64,000 nt of DNA from Streptomyces sp. CB01249 (GCF_001905735.1 NZ_LISW01000002.1:1090426-1154425); one strand, 5' to 3'. Shown: positions 16,992 through 26,632, counted from the first letter of the stretch. The notes: generated by a model not told the origin, from the letters alone. Made by a program: numbers and translations.

Positions 16992-19900
16992 ATGTCCGGT
17001 GCGGCGGACGAGAACGGTGGCGGCGGCGGGCCTGGCGCCCCGGAGCTCCACGACGACGGGTTACTGCCCGAGCTGGTCGCGCGGCTGCGCGGCGCCGGGC
17101 TCGACCCGGACGTCGAGCAGCTCTGCGACGCCCTCTGGCTGGCCCGGTGGACCCGCGGCGCGTCCGCGCCCGACGAGGAGGGCACCGGCCGGGACCCCGC
17201 GCGCCGCCCCGGCCACCGCCCCGCCGAAGAGCGCCCCGACCCCCGCCGCACCACCACCCCGGACGCCCGCACCCCGGACACGGACCCGGACGCCCGGAGC
17301 GAGGAGACGCCCGCACCGGGGGACGGCGAGCGGATCTCCCTGCACCCCGTCCCCGGCCGTACCCGGCCCGGCGACCCGGACACGGCACCGGACCCGACGG
17401 GCGTGCGGTCCGGCGCGGACGCCCGCGCCGCCGTGCTGCCCCTCGGCGTACCGGCCGCGCCCGTGCTGCCCGCCCCCCTCGAACTGACCCGCGCACTACG
17501 CCCGTTGCAGCGCTACCGCCCGGTCTCCGCACCGCTGCGCCAGGTCCTGGACGAGTCGGCGACCGCCGAACGCAGCGCCCGCGCCGGGGGTGTGGTCATG
17601 CCGGTCTTCCGGGGAGTCCGGCGCGGCGACGCCGTCGTCCAGTGCGTGATGGACGCCTCATCCTCGATGCTGGTCTGGGACCGGCTGTTCGAGGAGCTCC
17701 AGCAGATCTTCGCCCGGATCGGCGCGTTCCGGGACGTCCAGATCCGCTACCTCCACCCCGGTCCCGACGGCGGCTGCACGGTCAGCCGCAGCCCCGACCC
17801 CACCGCCGCCCCGCTCCACTCGGCGGACCGGCTCAGCGACCCCACCGGCCGCCGGGTGACCGTCGTGGTCAGCGACTGCGCGGGCCCCCTCTGGCGCACC
17901 GGACACGCCCACCGGCTGCTGCACCAGCTCGCCCGGCTCGCCCCGGTCGCCGTGCTCCAGCCGCTGCCGCAGCGCATGTGGAACCGGACCCGGCTGCCGG
18001 TCACCTTCGGCTCGCTCACCCGGGGCGAGGGCCCGGCCGGGGCCACCCTCCTCAAGGTCAGCGGCGACGCCGGAACGGGGCCCGCCCACCCCGGCGCCCT
18101 CGCCGTCCCCGTGCTGCCGCCGGTCGCGGACGCGCTCGCCGCCTGGGCCCGGCTGCTCTCCGGCACCGGCGCGGCCTCGGTGCCGGGCGCGGTCGGCTGG
18201 GTCCGCGCCGACCAGCCCGCGGCCCCCGCCCGCCGCCCGGGCGACACCCCGTCCTCGCTGCACCTGGTCAGCCGGTTCCGCTCGACGGCCTCCCCGGCGG
18301 CCGGACAGCTCGCCGTCTACCTCGCGGCGGCCCCCCTCTACCTGCCCGTCATGCAACTCGTCCAGCGCACGATGCTGCCCCACTCCGGCCCCTCCGAACT
18401 CGCCGAGGTCCTGCTCAGCGGACTCCTCAAGCGGCAGGAGGGCGGCACCGGACGCGGACAGTGGTACGTCTTCGAGCCCGACGTCCAGGAAGCACTGCTC
18501 GGGCCCCTCGGCCGCGACGAGGCCCTCCTCGTACTCAAGCACTGCTCGCAGTACATAGAGCAGCGGTTCGGCAAGGGCGGGCCCAACTTCCCGGCCCTGG
18601 CCTACGCCCAGCTCGGCGACGGCACCACCCGCGACGCCGGGCACGGAACCCCCTGGCCCGTCCCCGCCCGGGACGCCGCCGGGGACACGGACGAAGCCGA
18701 CGAGAGTGAGGAGAACGACGGGAACGGGGGGAACGAGACACCCGGGGGCCCACGCGTCCCCCACGCCTTTGCCGAAGTCGCAGCCCGCGTACTGGAGCGA
18801 TTCATGCCCGTACCGCCACCATTCGTCACCCGGGAGCCCAAGACCCCCGGAAACCCCCAGGCCGCCGGCCTCGCCGTGCGCCGCGCGCGGGAACTCGTGC
18901 GCCACTTCGAGACCGACAAGATGGTGCAGCGCCTGATCGACGCCGTACAGCTGCTCAGGGGCGCCGCCGAGCACGGCCAGGCCCCCTCCGACGACACCGA
19001 ACTCCAGGCGGAGTACGCGCGCTGCGTGCTGCGCCTGTGGGAGGTCCAGGGCGGCGCCGACCTGCTCGAAGAGGCCGAACGCGCCGCGGAACGGGCCGCC
19101 GCCCGCCCCGGCGCCGTACGGGAACGCGCGGTGCTCGCCAAGGTGCTGCACGCGGCCGCCGACGACCGGCGCAGGCGCGGCGACCGGCGCGGCGCGCTGG
19201 AGCTGCTGCGGCGCGCCGACCGCGAGTACACCGCGGCCTGCGCCAGCCCCGGCCTGGAGCCCGGCGAAGCCCTCCGCCTCACCCTGGAACGGGTCCGGGC
19301 CCTGGAGGCGCAGTGGCGGCTCGACGGCGACACCGCCCTCCTCCAGAGCGCCTGCGGCATGCTCGAAGCGTTCGCCGACGCCTGGCCCGACCAGGAGAAC
19401 CGCCCCGCCGTCCTGCCCCTCCAGCACGGCCGCACCCTCCTGAAGCTGGCCCGCGCCACCCAGGACGGCGAACAGTCCCGCGAGTACGCCCGCCAGTCGG
19501 CCCGGTCCCTGCGCACCGCGTTCGCCCAGAGCACCGGGCAGACCATGGGCACCGAGGTCCGCATCGTCCTGGACCTGGTCGACGCGCTGCTCGCCTCGGG
19601 CGCCGAGCCGGAGGAGGCCGCCACCCTCACCGCCCAGTCGCTGGAGACCGTACGCGACCAGCGGCAGCGCGCCCAGCTCCAGACCCGGGCCGGCCGGGTC
19701 CGGGCCGCCCGCTACGAACACACCGGCGACCCCGCCGAACTCGTCGCCGCCGCCGAGTGGTTCGCCCGCGCGGCCCGGGGCATCCCCCGCGACTCGCGCG
19801 CCTACACCGACCTGCTCGCCGAGTGGGGCGCCACGCTGCTGCGCCGCGCCGAACTCCCGGACGGCCGCGCGCACATCGGCGCGGCGGTCCGGGTCCTGCG

Positions 19901-20411
19901 CGACTGCCGCTCCGAGATGCCGGCCGGCGGGGCCCAGCAGTCCGAGCGCCTGCTGATGCTGGGCCGCGCCCTGATGCTGCGCCACCGCGCCACGGCGGAC
20001 CGGGTCGACCTGCGGGAGGCCGAGTACCTCTTCAAGCTGGCGGCCGAGGAGGCCACCGCCCCGCTCACCGCCGCCCGCTGCTGGCTGGAGCTGGGCCGGG
20101 CCCTCCTCCAGGCGGCCGGGGTCCTCGACCGCCCGGCCCGCCGGGACGAGGCCGCGGAGGCGTTCCGGTCGGCCGCCGACGCGGCCGCCGAGGCGCAAAC
20201 GGAGCAGGAGAGTCCACAACATCTCCAGGAAGCCGTCGAGTTGGCTGCTACAGCCAACCACTGGCGGGGTATGACGTACGAGAGGGCGGGACGCCCCCGG
20301 GCCGCGCGCGACGCGTACCGGGCGGCCCGCCAGGAGTGGCGCAAACTGCCGGACACCGGCGGCGCGGCGGGTGAGGCGACCGCCGAGCGGCTGGCGGAGC
20401 TGGAGCGGTGA
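16992..20411 (+). CDS. SAV_2336-type vWA-like protein with helical-repeat C-terminus
   Basis: A 1139-residue protein. Residues 1-50 are helical and 55-150 an acidic Pro/Arg-rich linker. A vWA-like domain at about 210-400 has a MIDAS-type start VMDASSSM (Asp221, Ser223, Ser225). A middle region follows at about 410-560 (YLPVMQLVQRTMLPHSGPSELAEVLL, the family's conserved block). About 600-1139 is almost all alpha-helical repeats of TPR-like pattern (LRLWEVQGGADLLEEAERAAE, GRALLQAAGVLDRPARRDEA). This matches SAV_2336 N-terminal-domain-related proteins of streptomycetes. It likely scaffolds the MoxR ATPase and the protease. Confidence 0.85.
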   Translation: MSGAADENGGGGGPGAPELHDDGLLPELVARLRGAGLDPDVEQLCDALWLARWTRGASAPDEEGTGRDPARRPGHRPAEERPDPRRTTTPDARTPDTDPDARSEETPAPGDGERISLHPVPGRTRPGDPDTAPDPTGVRSGADARAAVLPLGVPAAPVLPAPLELTRALRPLQRYRPVSAPLRQVLDESATAERSARAGGVVMPVFRGVRRGDAVVQCVMDASSSMLVWDRLFEELQQIFARIGAFRDVQIRYLHPGPDGGCTVSRSPDPTAAPLHSADRLSDPTGRRVTVVVSDCAGPLWRTGHAHRLLHQLARLAPVAVLQPLPQRMWNRTRLPVTFGSLTRGEGPAGATLLKVSGDAGTGPAHPGALAVPVLPPVADALAAWARLLSGTGAASVPGAVGWVRADQPAAPARRPGDTPSSLHLVSRFRSTASPAAGQLAVYLAAAPLYLPVMQLVQRTMLPHSGPSELAEVLLSGLLKRQEGGTGRGQWYVFEPDVQEALLGPLGRDEALLVLKHCSQYIEQRFGKGGPNFPALAYAQLGDGTTRDAGHGTPWPVPARDAAGDTDEADESEENDGNGGNETPGGPRVPHAFAEVAARVLERFMPVPPPFVTREPKTPGNPQAAGLAVRRARELVRHFETDKMVQRLIDAVQLLRGAAEHGQAPSDDTELQAEYARCVLRLWEVQGGADLLEEAERAAERAAARPGAVRERAVLAKVLHAAADDRRRRGDRRGALELLRRADREYTAACASPGLEPGEALRLTLERVRALEAQWRLDGDTALLQSACGMLEAFADAWPDQENRPAVLPLQHGRTLLKLARATQDGEQSREYARQSARSLRTAFAQSTGQTMGTEVRIVLDLVDALLASGAEPEEAATLTAQSLETVRDQRQRAQLQTRAGRVRAARYEHTGDPAELVAAAEWFARAARGIPRDSRAYTDLLAEWGATLLRRAELPDGRAHIGAAVRVLRDCRSEMPAGGAQQSERLLMLGRALMLRHRATADRVDLREAEYLFKLAAEEATAPLTAARCWLELGRALLQAAGVLDRPARRDEAAEAFRSAADAAAEAQTEQESPQHLQEAVELAATANHWRGMTYERAGRPRAARDAYRAARQEWRKLPDTGGAAGEATAERLAELER

Positions 20412-20563
20412 GAGCGGCGCGCTCGACGGCGAGCGTGGCCCGGGCCCCGGCGTACACGTAGGGCAGGGCACGACAAGGCAGGTCAGGGATGCGGGACCGG
20501 CGGAACGCGCTCAACGGCGAGCGGGTCACCGGCCGGCCCGGTGCTGCGGTACGGGGAGGCGTG

Positions 20564-20752
20564 ATGAGCGAGTCGACACGGTACGAGGGAACGGGCGCGG
20601 CCGGCACGGATGAACTGCCGGACCTGCTGGGCCTGGACCTGGCGACCCTGCGGACGATGGACCACCCGGTGCTGTCCGAGGTGGTGGCCGATCTGCGCGG
20701 GCGGGCGGAGCAGCCGAAGGAAATGCTCTGGGGGTTCACCAACGCGTTCTGA
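20564..20752 (+). CDS. fxsA: FxSxx-COOH-type RiPP precursor peptide (FxsA-like)
   Basis: A 62-residue peptide. The leader has the family core LPDLLGLDLATLRTMDHPVLSEVVADLRGR, described here by positions 19-46. The C-terminal core ends WGFTNAF. In this family the radical SAM partner makes a three-residue cyclophane between an aromatic ring and the beta carbon of the residue two places on; here Phe58-Thr59-Asn60 fits, and Trp56-Gly57-Phe58 is a second possible site. The usual Ser of FxSxx is Asn here. I chose ATG 20564 because GGGGAGG precedes it and the leader motif is complete; an upstream in-frame start at 20489 adds no recognisable sequence. The maturase gene follows. Confidence 0.85.
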   Translation: MSESTRYEGTGAAGTDELPDLLGLDLATLRTMDHPVLSEVVADLRGRAEQPKEMLWGFTNAF

Positions 20753-20900
20753 GTGTCCTACCGCACGGTTTCGGCCGGGGGGTGTGCCCGTTCAGGACAT
20801 CATGGCCCGGGCCGGGCCTGCGTCCGCCGTACGACGGGGACACTCACCCCGGGCCGACAGCGGGGCCATCCCGGCCGGCGTACAGCACGGGGGTGCTCGA

Positions 20901-22127
20901 ATGGCTGGACGGACGACGCCGCGGGGGGAGCGGCCCGCGGAACCGGCGCCGCGGGGTGATGCCCGGGCGCGCGGCCGCGGGCACACGGTGCCCTTCGGGC
21001 AGTTCATCGTGAAGGTGCACGGCCGCTGCAACCTGGCCTGCCGATACTGCTACCTGTACGAGGGACCCGACCGCACCTGGCGCGACCGGCCGTCCGCCGC
21101 GTCGCCCGCCGTCCTCGACCGCACCACCGCCCGGATCGCCGAGCACGCGGCCGCCCACGGGCTCGGGAGCGTCGCCCTCGTCCTGCACGGCGGCGAACCC
21201 CTGCTCGCCGGGCCGGGCCGGCTGGCCGCCCTCGCCGACGCGGTGCGCGAACGGGTGCCGGCGGACTGCGCCGTCCACACCACCGTGCAGACCAACGCCA
21301 CCCTGCTCACCGGCCCCGCCGTCACCACGCTCGCCCGGCACGGCATCCGCGTCGGCATCAGCCTCGACGGCGGGCTCGCCGCCCACAACACCCTGCGCAC
21401 CGACCACGCGGGCCGCCCCTCCTGGCCCGCCGCCTCCCGGGGCGCCCGGCTCCTGGCCGACCACCACCCCGAGGCGTACGCGGGCATCCTCACCGTCGTG
21501 GACCCGGACACCGACCCGGTGGAGATGTACGAGTCACTGCTCGCCCTGCGCCCTCCGGCCCTGGACCTCCTGCTGCCGCACGGCAACTGGTCCAGCCCGC
21601 CGCCGGGCCTCTCCGCCGCTCCGGGTCCGGGGCGCCCCACCCCGTACGGCGACTGGCTGTGCACGGTCTTCGACCGCTGGTGGGGGGCGCCCCGGCGGGA
21701 GACCCGGATCCGGCTGTTCGAGGAGTGCTTCGCGCTGCTCCTCGGGCTGCCCGCCGCGACCGAATCCCTCGGCCTGGACCCGGTCAACGCGGTCGTGGTC
21801 GAGACGGACGGCTCCATCGAGCAGGTCGACTCGCTCAAGTCCGCGTACGACGGCGCGGCCGCCACCGGCCTCGACGTTTTCCACCACACCTTCGACGAGG
21901 CGCTGCGCCACCCGGGCGTGGCCGCCCGCCAGGCGGGGGCCGGCGCGCTCGCCGCCGCCTGCCGCGCCTGCCCGCTGCTGACCGTGTGCGGGGGCGGCCA
22001 CTACGCACACCGCTACCGCGCAGACAACGGCTTCCGGAACCCCTCCGTCTACTGCGCCGACCTCGAACGGCTGATCCGCCACATCGCGGACCGGCTGGCC
22101 GATGCAACCGCTGGAGACCCCCCATGA
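20901..22127 (+). CDS. fxsB: Radical SAM/SPASM peptide maturase (FxsB-like)
   Basis: A 408-residue radical SAM enzyme. The iron-sulfur motif is CNLACRYCY (Cys43, Cys47, Cys50), preceded by PFGQFIVKVHGR as in FxsB/XyeB-type maturases. The SAM-binding GGEPLL motif follows in VLHGGEPLLAG. The C-terminal SPASM-type cysteines are in CRACPLLTVCGGGHYAHRY and PSVYC. It is predicted to install a cyclophane crosslink in the peptide encoded just upstream. The start is uncertain: ATG 20901 has a weak ribosome site, and an in-frame ATG at 20802 with AGGA upstream would add 33 residues. It overlaps the HEXXH gene by 4 bases. Confidence 0.9.
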   Translation: MAGRTTPRGERPAEPAPRGDARARGRGHTVPFGQFIVKVHGRCNLACRYCYLYEGPDRTWRDRPSAASPAVLDRTTARIAEHAAAHGLGSVALVLHGGEPLLAGPGRLAALADAVRERVPADCAVHTTVQTNATLLTGPAVTTLARHGIRVGISLDGGLAAHNTLRTDHAGRPSWPAASRGARLLADHHPEAYAGILTVVDPDTDPVEMYESLLALRPPALDLLLPHGNWSSPPPGLSAAPGPGRPTPYGDWLCTVFDRWWGAPRRETRIRLFEECFALLLGLPAATESLGLDPVNAVVVETDGSIEQVDSLKSAYDGAAATGLDVFHHTFDEALRHPGVAARQAGAGALAAACRACPLLTVCGGGHYAHRYRADNGFRNPSVYCADLERLIRHIADRLADATAGDPP

Positions 22128-23515
22128 GTTCTGCCGTCCCCGACCACGTCCTGCGCGAGCTCGGCCGCACCGAGGGCGACGCCGCCTCGCTGGGCCTGCT
22201 CGTCCGCGACCAGGACACCCGCCGCCTCGTCCTCCTGCGCGCGGTGCTCGACGCGGCGGAGGCCGCCCCGGCCACCGTGTGCCCACCCCCGCTGCTGGAC
22301 CGGCTCCGCGCGGACTGGGCCCTCCTCGAAGCCGCCGAACACGCGGACCGGGGGGCGGTGCGGACGGTTCTGTTCCACCCCATGGCCGGGCCCTGGGCGC
22401 AGCGGCTGCTGGGCGGGCTGACGTCGGAGGCGCCGGCCGGGCCGGAGGTTCGCGCCGGTCTGGCGCATCTGACGGCGTTGGCGGCCGCGGGGGCTGCGCG
22501 GGCGGGGGTGAGATTCAGCGTGTGTCTGGGGCCCTGGGGCGGACTCCTCTCGCTGCCCACCCTGGGAGCCGTACGCGTGGATCCCGGCCCTGTCGAACTG
22601 ACTTGCAACGCAGGGGAGCTGACGGTCGCGCCTGCCGGCGGCCCGTTGCTGAGCGTCCGGATACATCCGGACGGGACCACGAGCTCGGCGGACCCACGCT
22701 GGCTGCCCCTCCTCATGCTGCCTGCAGCACTGCCTGGGGGGAGCCCGGTAGCCCTGGACGACTTGGACCCGTACCGGACGCTCGGCAGCGGGGTGGAGCA
22801 GTACGGGTTGAGCGGTGCCAACCAGATCGAGGACTGGGAGCGCAAGACCTGGATCGAGTCCTGGTCCGGGGTGGAACGGCTGCTGCGTGTGGGCGGGGAG
22901 CACCGGCTCACCGAGGCAGCCGTCCTGCTGCGCTGCATGGTCCCGCTCGGGCCGCCGCCCGGTTCCGGGCCCACGGGGCGCAGCGCGGCGCACTGCAGTG
23001 GTACCCGGCGTGAGGCGTTCGGCGCGGTCCTCAGCAGCAAACCGGCGACCGCGGCCTACTTCGCCTCGACGCTGGTACACGAACTGCAGCACACCAAACT
23101 GTCCGCGCTTTCCGCGATGGTGCAGCTCCATCAGGAGGGCGCTGCCGAACGGTACTTCGCCCCGTGGCGAACCGATCCCCGGCCCTTCGACGGACTGCTC
23201 CAGGGTGCCTACTCACACGTGGCGCTCGCGGACTTCTGGCAGCGGTTTGCACTGCACGCGCCCCGGTCCGCCCACCGTGACCTGGCTTGGGCCGAGCACG
23301 CCCGCTGTCGTGAGCAGGTCGGTGCAGTGCTGCCTGTGCTGGCCGGCTCTGCGGCGCTGACCCCCGAAGGCCGGACTCTCGTCAACGAAATGATCTCGGT
23401 CTACGACCGTCTGGACGATTCTCCGCCTCCCCCCGGGCACCTCGCGCGCGCTCAGGCGTACGTGAGTACCGCCAAGGTGATATGGCAGCAGAGGAACGGC
23501 TCGCGAAGGCAGTGA
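22124..23515 (+). CDS. HEXXH-motif protein of the FxSxx-COOH system
   Basis: A 463-residue protein whose start overlaps the maturase stop (ATGA). The zinc-metalloprotease-like motif is HELQH (His319, Glu320, His323) inside FASTLVHELQHTKLSALS. This is the conserved feature of the TIGR04267-type HEXXH proteins found in Fxs clusters. The first ~300 residues are mixed alpha/beta without a named fold; the last 140 are helical. It may cut the modified peptide from its leader, or modify it further, but no activity is established. From about base 22530 the codon use becomes less GC-rich than in the genes before it. Confidence 0.85.
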   Translation: MSSAVPDHVLRELGRTEGDAASLGLLVRDQDTRRLVLLRAVLDAAEAAPATVCPPPLLDRLRADWALLEAAEHADRGAVRTVLFHPMAGPWAQRLLGGLTSEAPAGPEVRAGLAHLTALAAAGAARAGVRFSVCLGPWGGLLSLPTLGAVRVDPGPVELTCNAGELTVAPAGGPLLSVRIHPDGTTSSADPRWLPLLMLPAALPGGSPVALDDLDPYRTLGSGVEQYGLSGANQIEDWERKTWIESWSGVERLLRVGGEHRLTEAAVLLRCMVPLGPPPGSGPTGRSAAHCSGTRREAFGAVLSSKPATAAYFASTLVHELQHTKLSALSAMVQLHQEGAAERYFAPWRTDPRPFDGLLQGAYSHVALADFWQRFALHAPRSAHRDLAWAEHARCREQVGAVLPVLAGSAALTPEGRTLVNEMISVYDRLDDSPPPPGHLARAQAYVSTAKVIWQQRNGSRRQ

Positions 23516-23595
23516 GCATCGCCCCGATTCCGGTCGGAGCGACCATGCTCCGGGGTATGTTGAGAAGGCTCGTATCGAGGCAGGGAGACGGTTGA

Positions 23596-26580
23596 ATGCC
23601 CGCAACGCGTAAGCCAGTTGGAGTAAACGGGGCGGACGCCGTCACGATCAGTTTCGCCGGTTTCAACCGTGCCTGGGCGGCGTGGATCGCGGACCGTCTG
23701 GAGCGGCGTGGCGTGACCGTTGTCCAGCAACGGTGGGACCCGCCGGTCTCGATCCCGCTGGAGGAGTCGCTGCGGGACCTGACGCTGGCACGCGGCCGTG
23801 TCCTGGTGATCCTCAGCGACTGGTACTTCCAGCTCGGCCCCCGGAGCCACGAGGAGTGGAACCGGGCCCTGCGCTCCGAAGTCGCCCCCGACCCGGACCG
23901 GTTCGCGGCCGTGTGCGTCACCACGTCGGCGTTGCCCGGAGCCACTTCTGCCTTTGGCGCGGCCGACCTCACCAACGTCGGCGCCGAGGAGGCGGAGCGG
24001 CGGCTTCTGGTCCGGCTGGGGCTGCCCACGGACCCCCTGCCCGAGGCCCCCTCGGGTCCGCGCTTCCCGTCCGACAGCCCGCAGGTATGGGGTGGGGTAC
24101 CGCGCCGCAACATCCGCTTCACCGGCCGCGAGCAACTGCTCACCGACGCCTACCGGGCGCTCCAGGAATCCGGACCGGGCGCCGGGGTCGTAACCCTTCA
24201 CGGCATGTCCGGCGTCGGCAAGACTCAGCTCGCCGCAGAGTATGTCTACCGCTTCGGCTCCGAGTACGACGTTGTCTGGTGGGTGCCCGCCGACCGCCGT
24301 GCGATCTACCGGCAGAAGCTCGCCGAACTCGCCCCGGAACTGGGCCTGTCCACCGGCCCCGAGTACGGTGAACGGCTTCGCGCCGTCCGCGACTCGCTGC
24401 GCCGGGGCGACCCCCACTCCCACTGGCTGCTCATCCTGGACGGCGCCGACGAACCCGACCAGATCTGGGACCTGGTGCCCACCGGACCCGGACACGTGCT
24501 CATCACCTCCCGCAACCCGGAGTGGAGCGAGCACAACAGCAACCTGGTCGAGGTGCCCGTCTACCGGCGCGACGAGTCCGTGGCCTTCATCCGGCGCCGC
24601 GCCCCGCGCCTCACCCCGGCCGAGGCCGACCAGCTGGCCGATGCCCTCGAAGACCTGCCGCTGCTGCTGGACCAGACCGCGGGCTGGCTCAACGACTCGG
24701 ACCTGTCCGTGGAGGAGTACATCGAACTCCTCGAAGGCGGCATTGACCAAGACGTCGTGAAGGTCTCCGCGGACTTCCCGCTCGCCTTCCAGACCGCCTG
24801 GTCGATACTGCTGAACAAGCTCCGGGACACCGTCCCCGAGTCCGTCGACCTGCTGCGCCTGTGCAGCTTCTTCGCGCCCGGCTCCATCCCCGTACGGCTG
24901 CTGAAGGAGATGCCGCCAGGTGACCTGCCGGAACAGGTCTCCGGCCTGATGAGCGACCCCCTGCTGTGGAACAAGGCGATCAACCAGCTCCGTCAGTACT
25001 CCGTGGTCCGCCTGGAATCCCATGAATCGGGCGGTGACGCGACGTCCTCCGGGGAGACCGTCTACATGCACCGGATGGTTCACCAGATCATCGGGCACGA
25101 CATGACGGAGGAGAACCGGCAGGAGTTCATCGACGTCGTCCGGCGCGCCCTCGCGGCGGCCGATCCCGGACGTCCCACCGACACTCGCCTGTGGCCCGCG
25201 TACGCCGAGCTCACTCCGCACCTCAAGTGGGCCGACGTCCTGAAGAGCACCGATCCCGCTGTGCAGACGCTGGTCCTCAACTGCCTGCGCTACATGTACC
25301 TGTCGGGGGAGTACCGGGCGGGCATCAAGCTGGGCGAACGCGCGATGGCCGCCTGGCGTGAGCTGTTCGGCGAGAACCATCCGAGGATCTGGGACGTCAG
25401 CTACCACTACGGCAACCTGCTCAGGGCCGTCGGTGACTACGCCGGGACGGAGGCCATCGAGCGCGCCGTGGTGGAGCGGCTGCGCGCAGAGCGCGGCCCC
25501 GAGGATCTGGAGCATCTGCGGGCAGCTTCCGGCCTGGCCGCCGACCTGCGGGGCCTCGGCCGGTACGACGAGGCGCTGGAAGTCTCCAACTGGGTCCTCA
25601 CCTCGTACCAGGGACTGCTGGGTGACCAGGACTCGCGGACGCTCAACGCACAGAGCAACCTGGCCGTCACCTTGCGGCTGCTGGGCCGGTACGCGGAGTC
25701 CTTGGAACTCGACCTGCGCACGCTGGACTCCCGCCGTCAGCTCCTGCGGCAACGGCACGCCTGGACGCTGTACTCCGAGACCGCCTACGCCACGGACCTG
25801 CGCCTTCTCGGTCGCTATCACGAGGCTTTTTCCCTCCAGAACCAGAGCGTCCAGGTGCACCGACGCGTCCTGGGGCAGGACAATCCTCAGACCCTGCGCG
25901 CCGAGTACAACCTCGCGCTGTGCCACTACCGCAACGGCGAACGCGCCAAGGCCTCCGGTCTGTTCACCCGTGTTCTGGAGCGATGTGAACGGGTCCTCGG
26001 CGAGAGCGACCCGCTGACGATGATGTTCTCGGCCGGTCAGAGTTGTTTCGCCCGTGAACATGGAAACATCGACCAGGCACGAGCCATAAGCGAGAAGGTG
26101 GTTGGTGGCTACACGGGTATGCTCGGCGAAGACCATCCTTACGCAGCGGGCACCCGATCCAACCACGCCCTGATCCTGCGCAACGTGGGAGAGCGGGAGC
26201 ATGCCCACATGCTCCTCGAAGACGCGCTCGTCGCCATGACCCAGGCCGTCGGCGAGAACCACCCGTGGACGCTGGGCTGCGGCATCAACGCCTCGGCCCT
26301 GCGGAATATCGTGGGCGACCCCGAGGGTGCTGCCGCGCTGACGGACTCCGTCATCACCAGGGCCGTAGAAGTGCTCGGCCGTACCCACCCGCTGACGTTG
26401 TCGGCTCGCATTGCCCACGCCGCCGACCTGCGTGGTATCCGCGACCGGCAGAAGGCCGAGAAGATCGAGAGCGAGGCCTTGGACGACCTCGTGTCGACCC
26501 TCGGCGCCCAGCATGTGCACACCGTCTCGGCCCGCTCCCGCAACCGTCCGTACTGGGACTTCGAGCCGCTGATCGTCTGA
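23596..26580 (+). CDS. fxsT: TIR-like/NB-ARC/TPR protein of the FxSxx-COOH system (FxsT-like)
   Basis: A 994-residue STAND-type protein. A TIR-like domain occupies residues 14-143 (VTISFAGFNRAWAAWIADRL, then RVLVILSDWYFQ and SHEEWNRAL). The NB-ARC ATPase follows: P-loop GMSGVGKT at 203-210, Walker B LLILDGAD at 278-285, ITSRN at 303-307, a GLPL-like LPLLLDQTAGWL, and an MHD-like YMHRMVHQI. About 560-960 is a chain of TPRs (LGRYDEALEVSNWVL and LGRYAESLELDLRTL are good examples). NB-ARC/TPR proteins oligomerise on ligand sensing and bring TIR domains together. The ligand could be the Fxs peptide; this is inference. An 80-base gap precedes it, so it may have its own promoter. Third-position GC is visibly lower than in its paralogue at 31201. 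Confidence 0.9.
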   Translation: MPATRKPVGVNGADAVTISFAGFNRAWAAWIADRLERRGVTVVQQRWDPPVSIPLEESLRDLTLARGRVLVILSDWYFQLGPRSHEEWNRALRSEVAPDPDRFAAVCVTTSALPGATSAFGAADLTNVGAEEAERRLLVRLGLPTDPLPEAPSGPRFPSDSPQVWGGVPRRNIRFTGREQLLTDAYRALQESGPGAGVVTLHGMSGVGKTQLAAEYVYRFGSEYDVVWWVPADRRAIYRQKLAELAPELGLSTGPEYGERLRAVRDSLRRGDPHSHWLLILDGADEPDQIWDLVPTGPGHVLITSRNPEWSEHNSNLVEVPVYRRDESVAFIRRRAPRLTPAEADQLADALEDLPLLLDQTAGWLNDSDLSVEEYIELLEGGIDQDVVKVSADFPLAFQTAWSILLNKLRDTVPESVDLLRLCSFFAPGSIPVRLLKEMPPGDLPEQVSGLMSDPLLWNKAINQLRQYSVVRLESHESGGDATSSGETVYMHRMVHQIIGHDMTEENRQEFIDVVRRALAAADPGRPTDTRLWPAYAELTPHLKWADVLKSTDPAVQTLVLNCLRYMYLSGEYRAGIKLGERAMAAWRELFGENHPRIWDVSYHYGNLLRAVGDYAGTEAIERAVVERLRAERGPEDLEHLRAASGLAADLRGLGRYDEALEVSNWVLTSYQGLLGDQDSRTLNAQSNLAVTLRLLGRYAESLELDLRTLDSRRQLLRQRHAWTLYSETAYATDLRLLGRYHEAFSLQNQSVQVHRRVLGQDNPQTLRAEYNLALCHYRNGERAKASGLFTRVLERCERVLGESDPLTMMFSAGQSCFAREHGNIDQARAISEKVVGGYTGMLGEDHPYAAGTRSNHALILRNVGEREHAHMLLEDALVAMTQAVGENHPWTLGCGINASALRNIVGDPEGAAALTDSVITRAVEVLGRTHPLTLSARIAHAADLRGIRDRQKAEKIESEALDDLVSTLGAQHVHTVSARSRNRPYWDFEPLIV

Positions 26581-26602
26581 TGCCATGGCGATATTAATGG
26601 CC

Positions 26603-26632
26603 AGTCAGTTGCGTTGTGCTGTAAGTCAGTTG
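26603..26632 (+). promoter_or_regulatory. Pair of AGTCAGTTG direct repeats before module 2
   Basis: Two exact 9-bp direct repeats, 26603-26611 and 26624-26632, spaced 21 bases start to start (two helical turns). They lie in the most AT-rich intergenic stretch of the island, 21 bases before the module 2 Trypco1 start. The layout suggests an activator site for a separate module 2 promoter. Confidence 0.5.

Noticed and set aside
17658..20471. A 937-codon open frame antisense to the SAV_2336-type gene
   Set aside because: A shadow frame with Gly/Val/Leu/Gln bias and no recognisable domain, while the plus frame is a clear protein.
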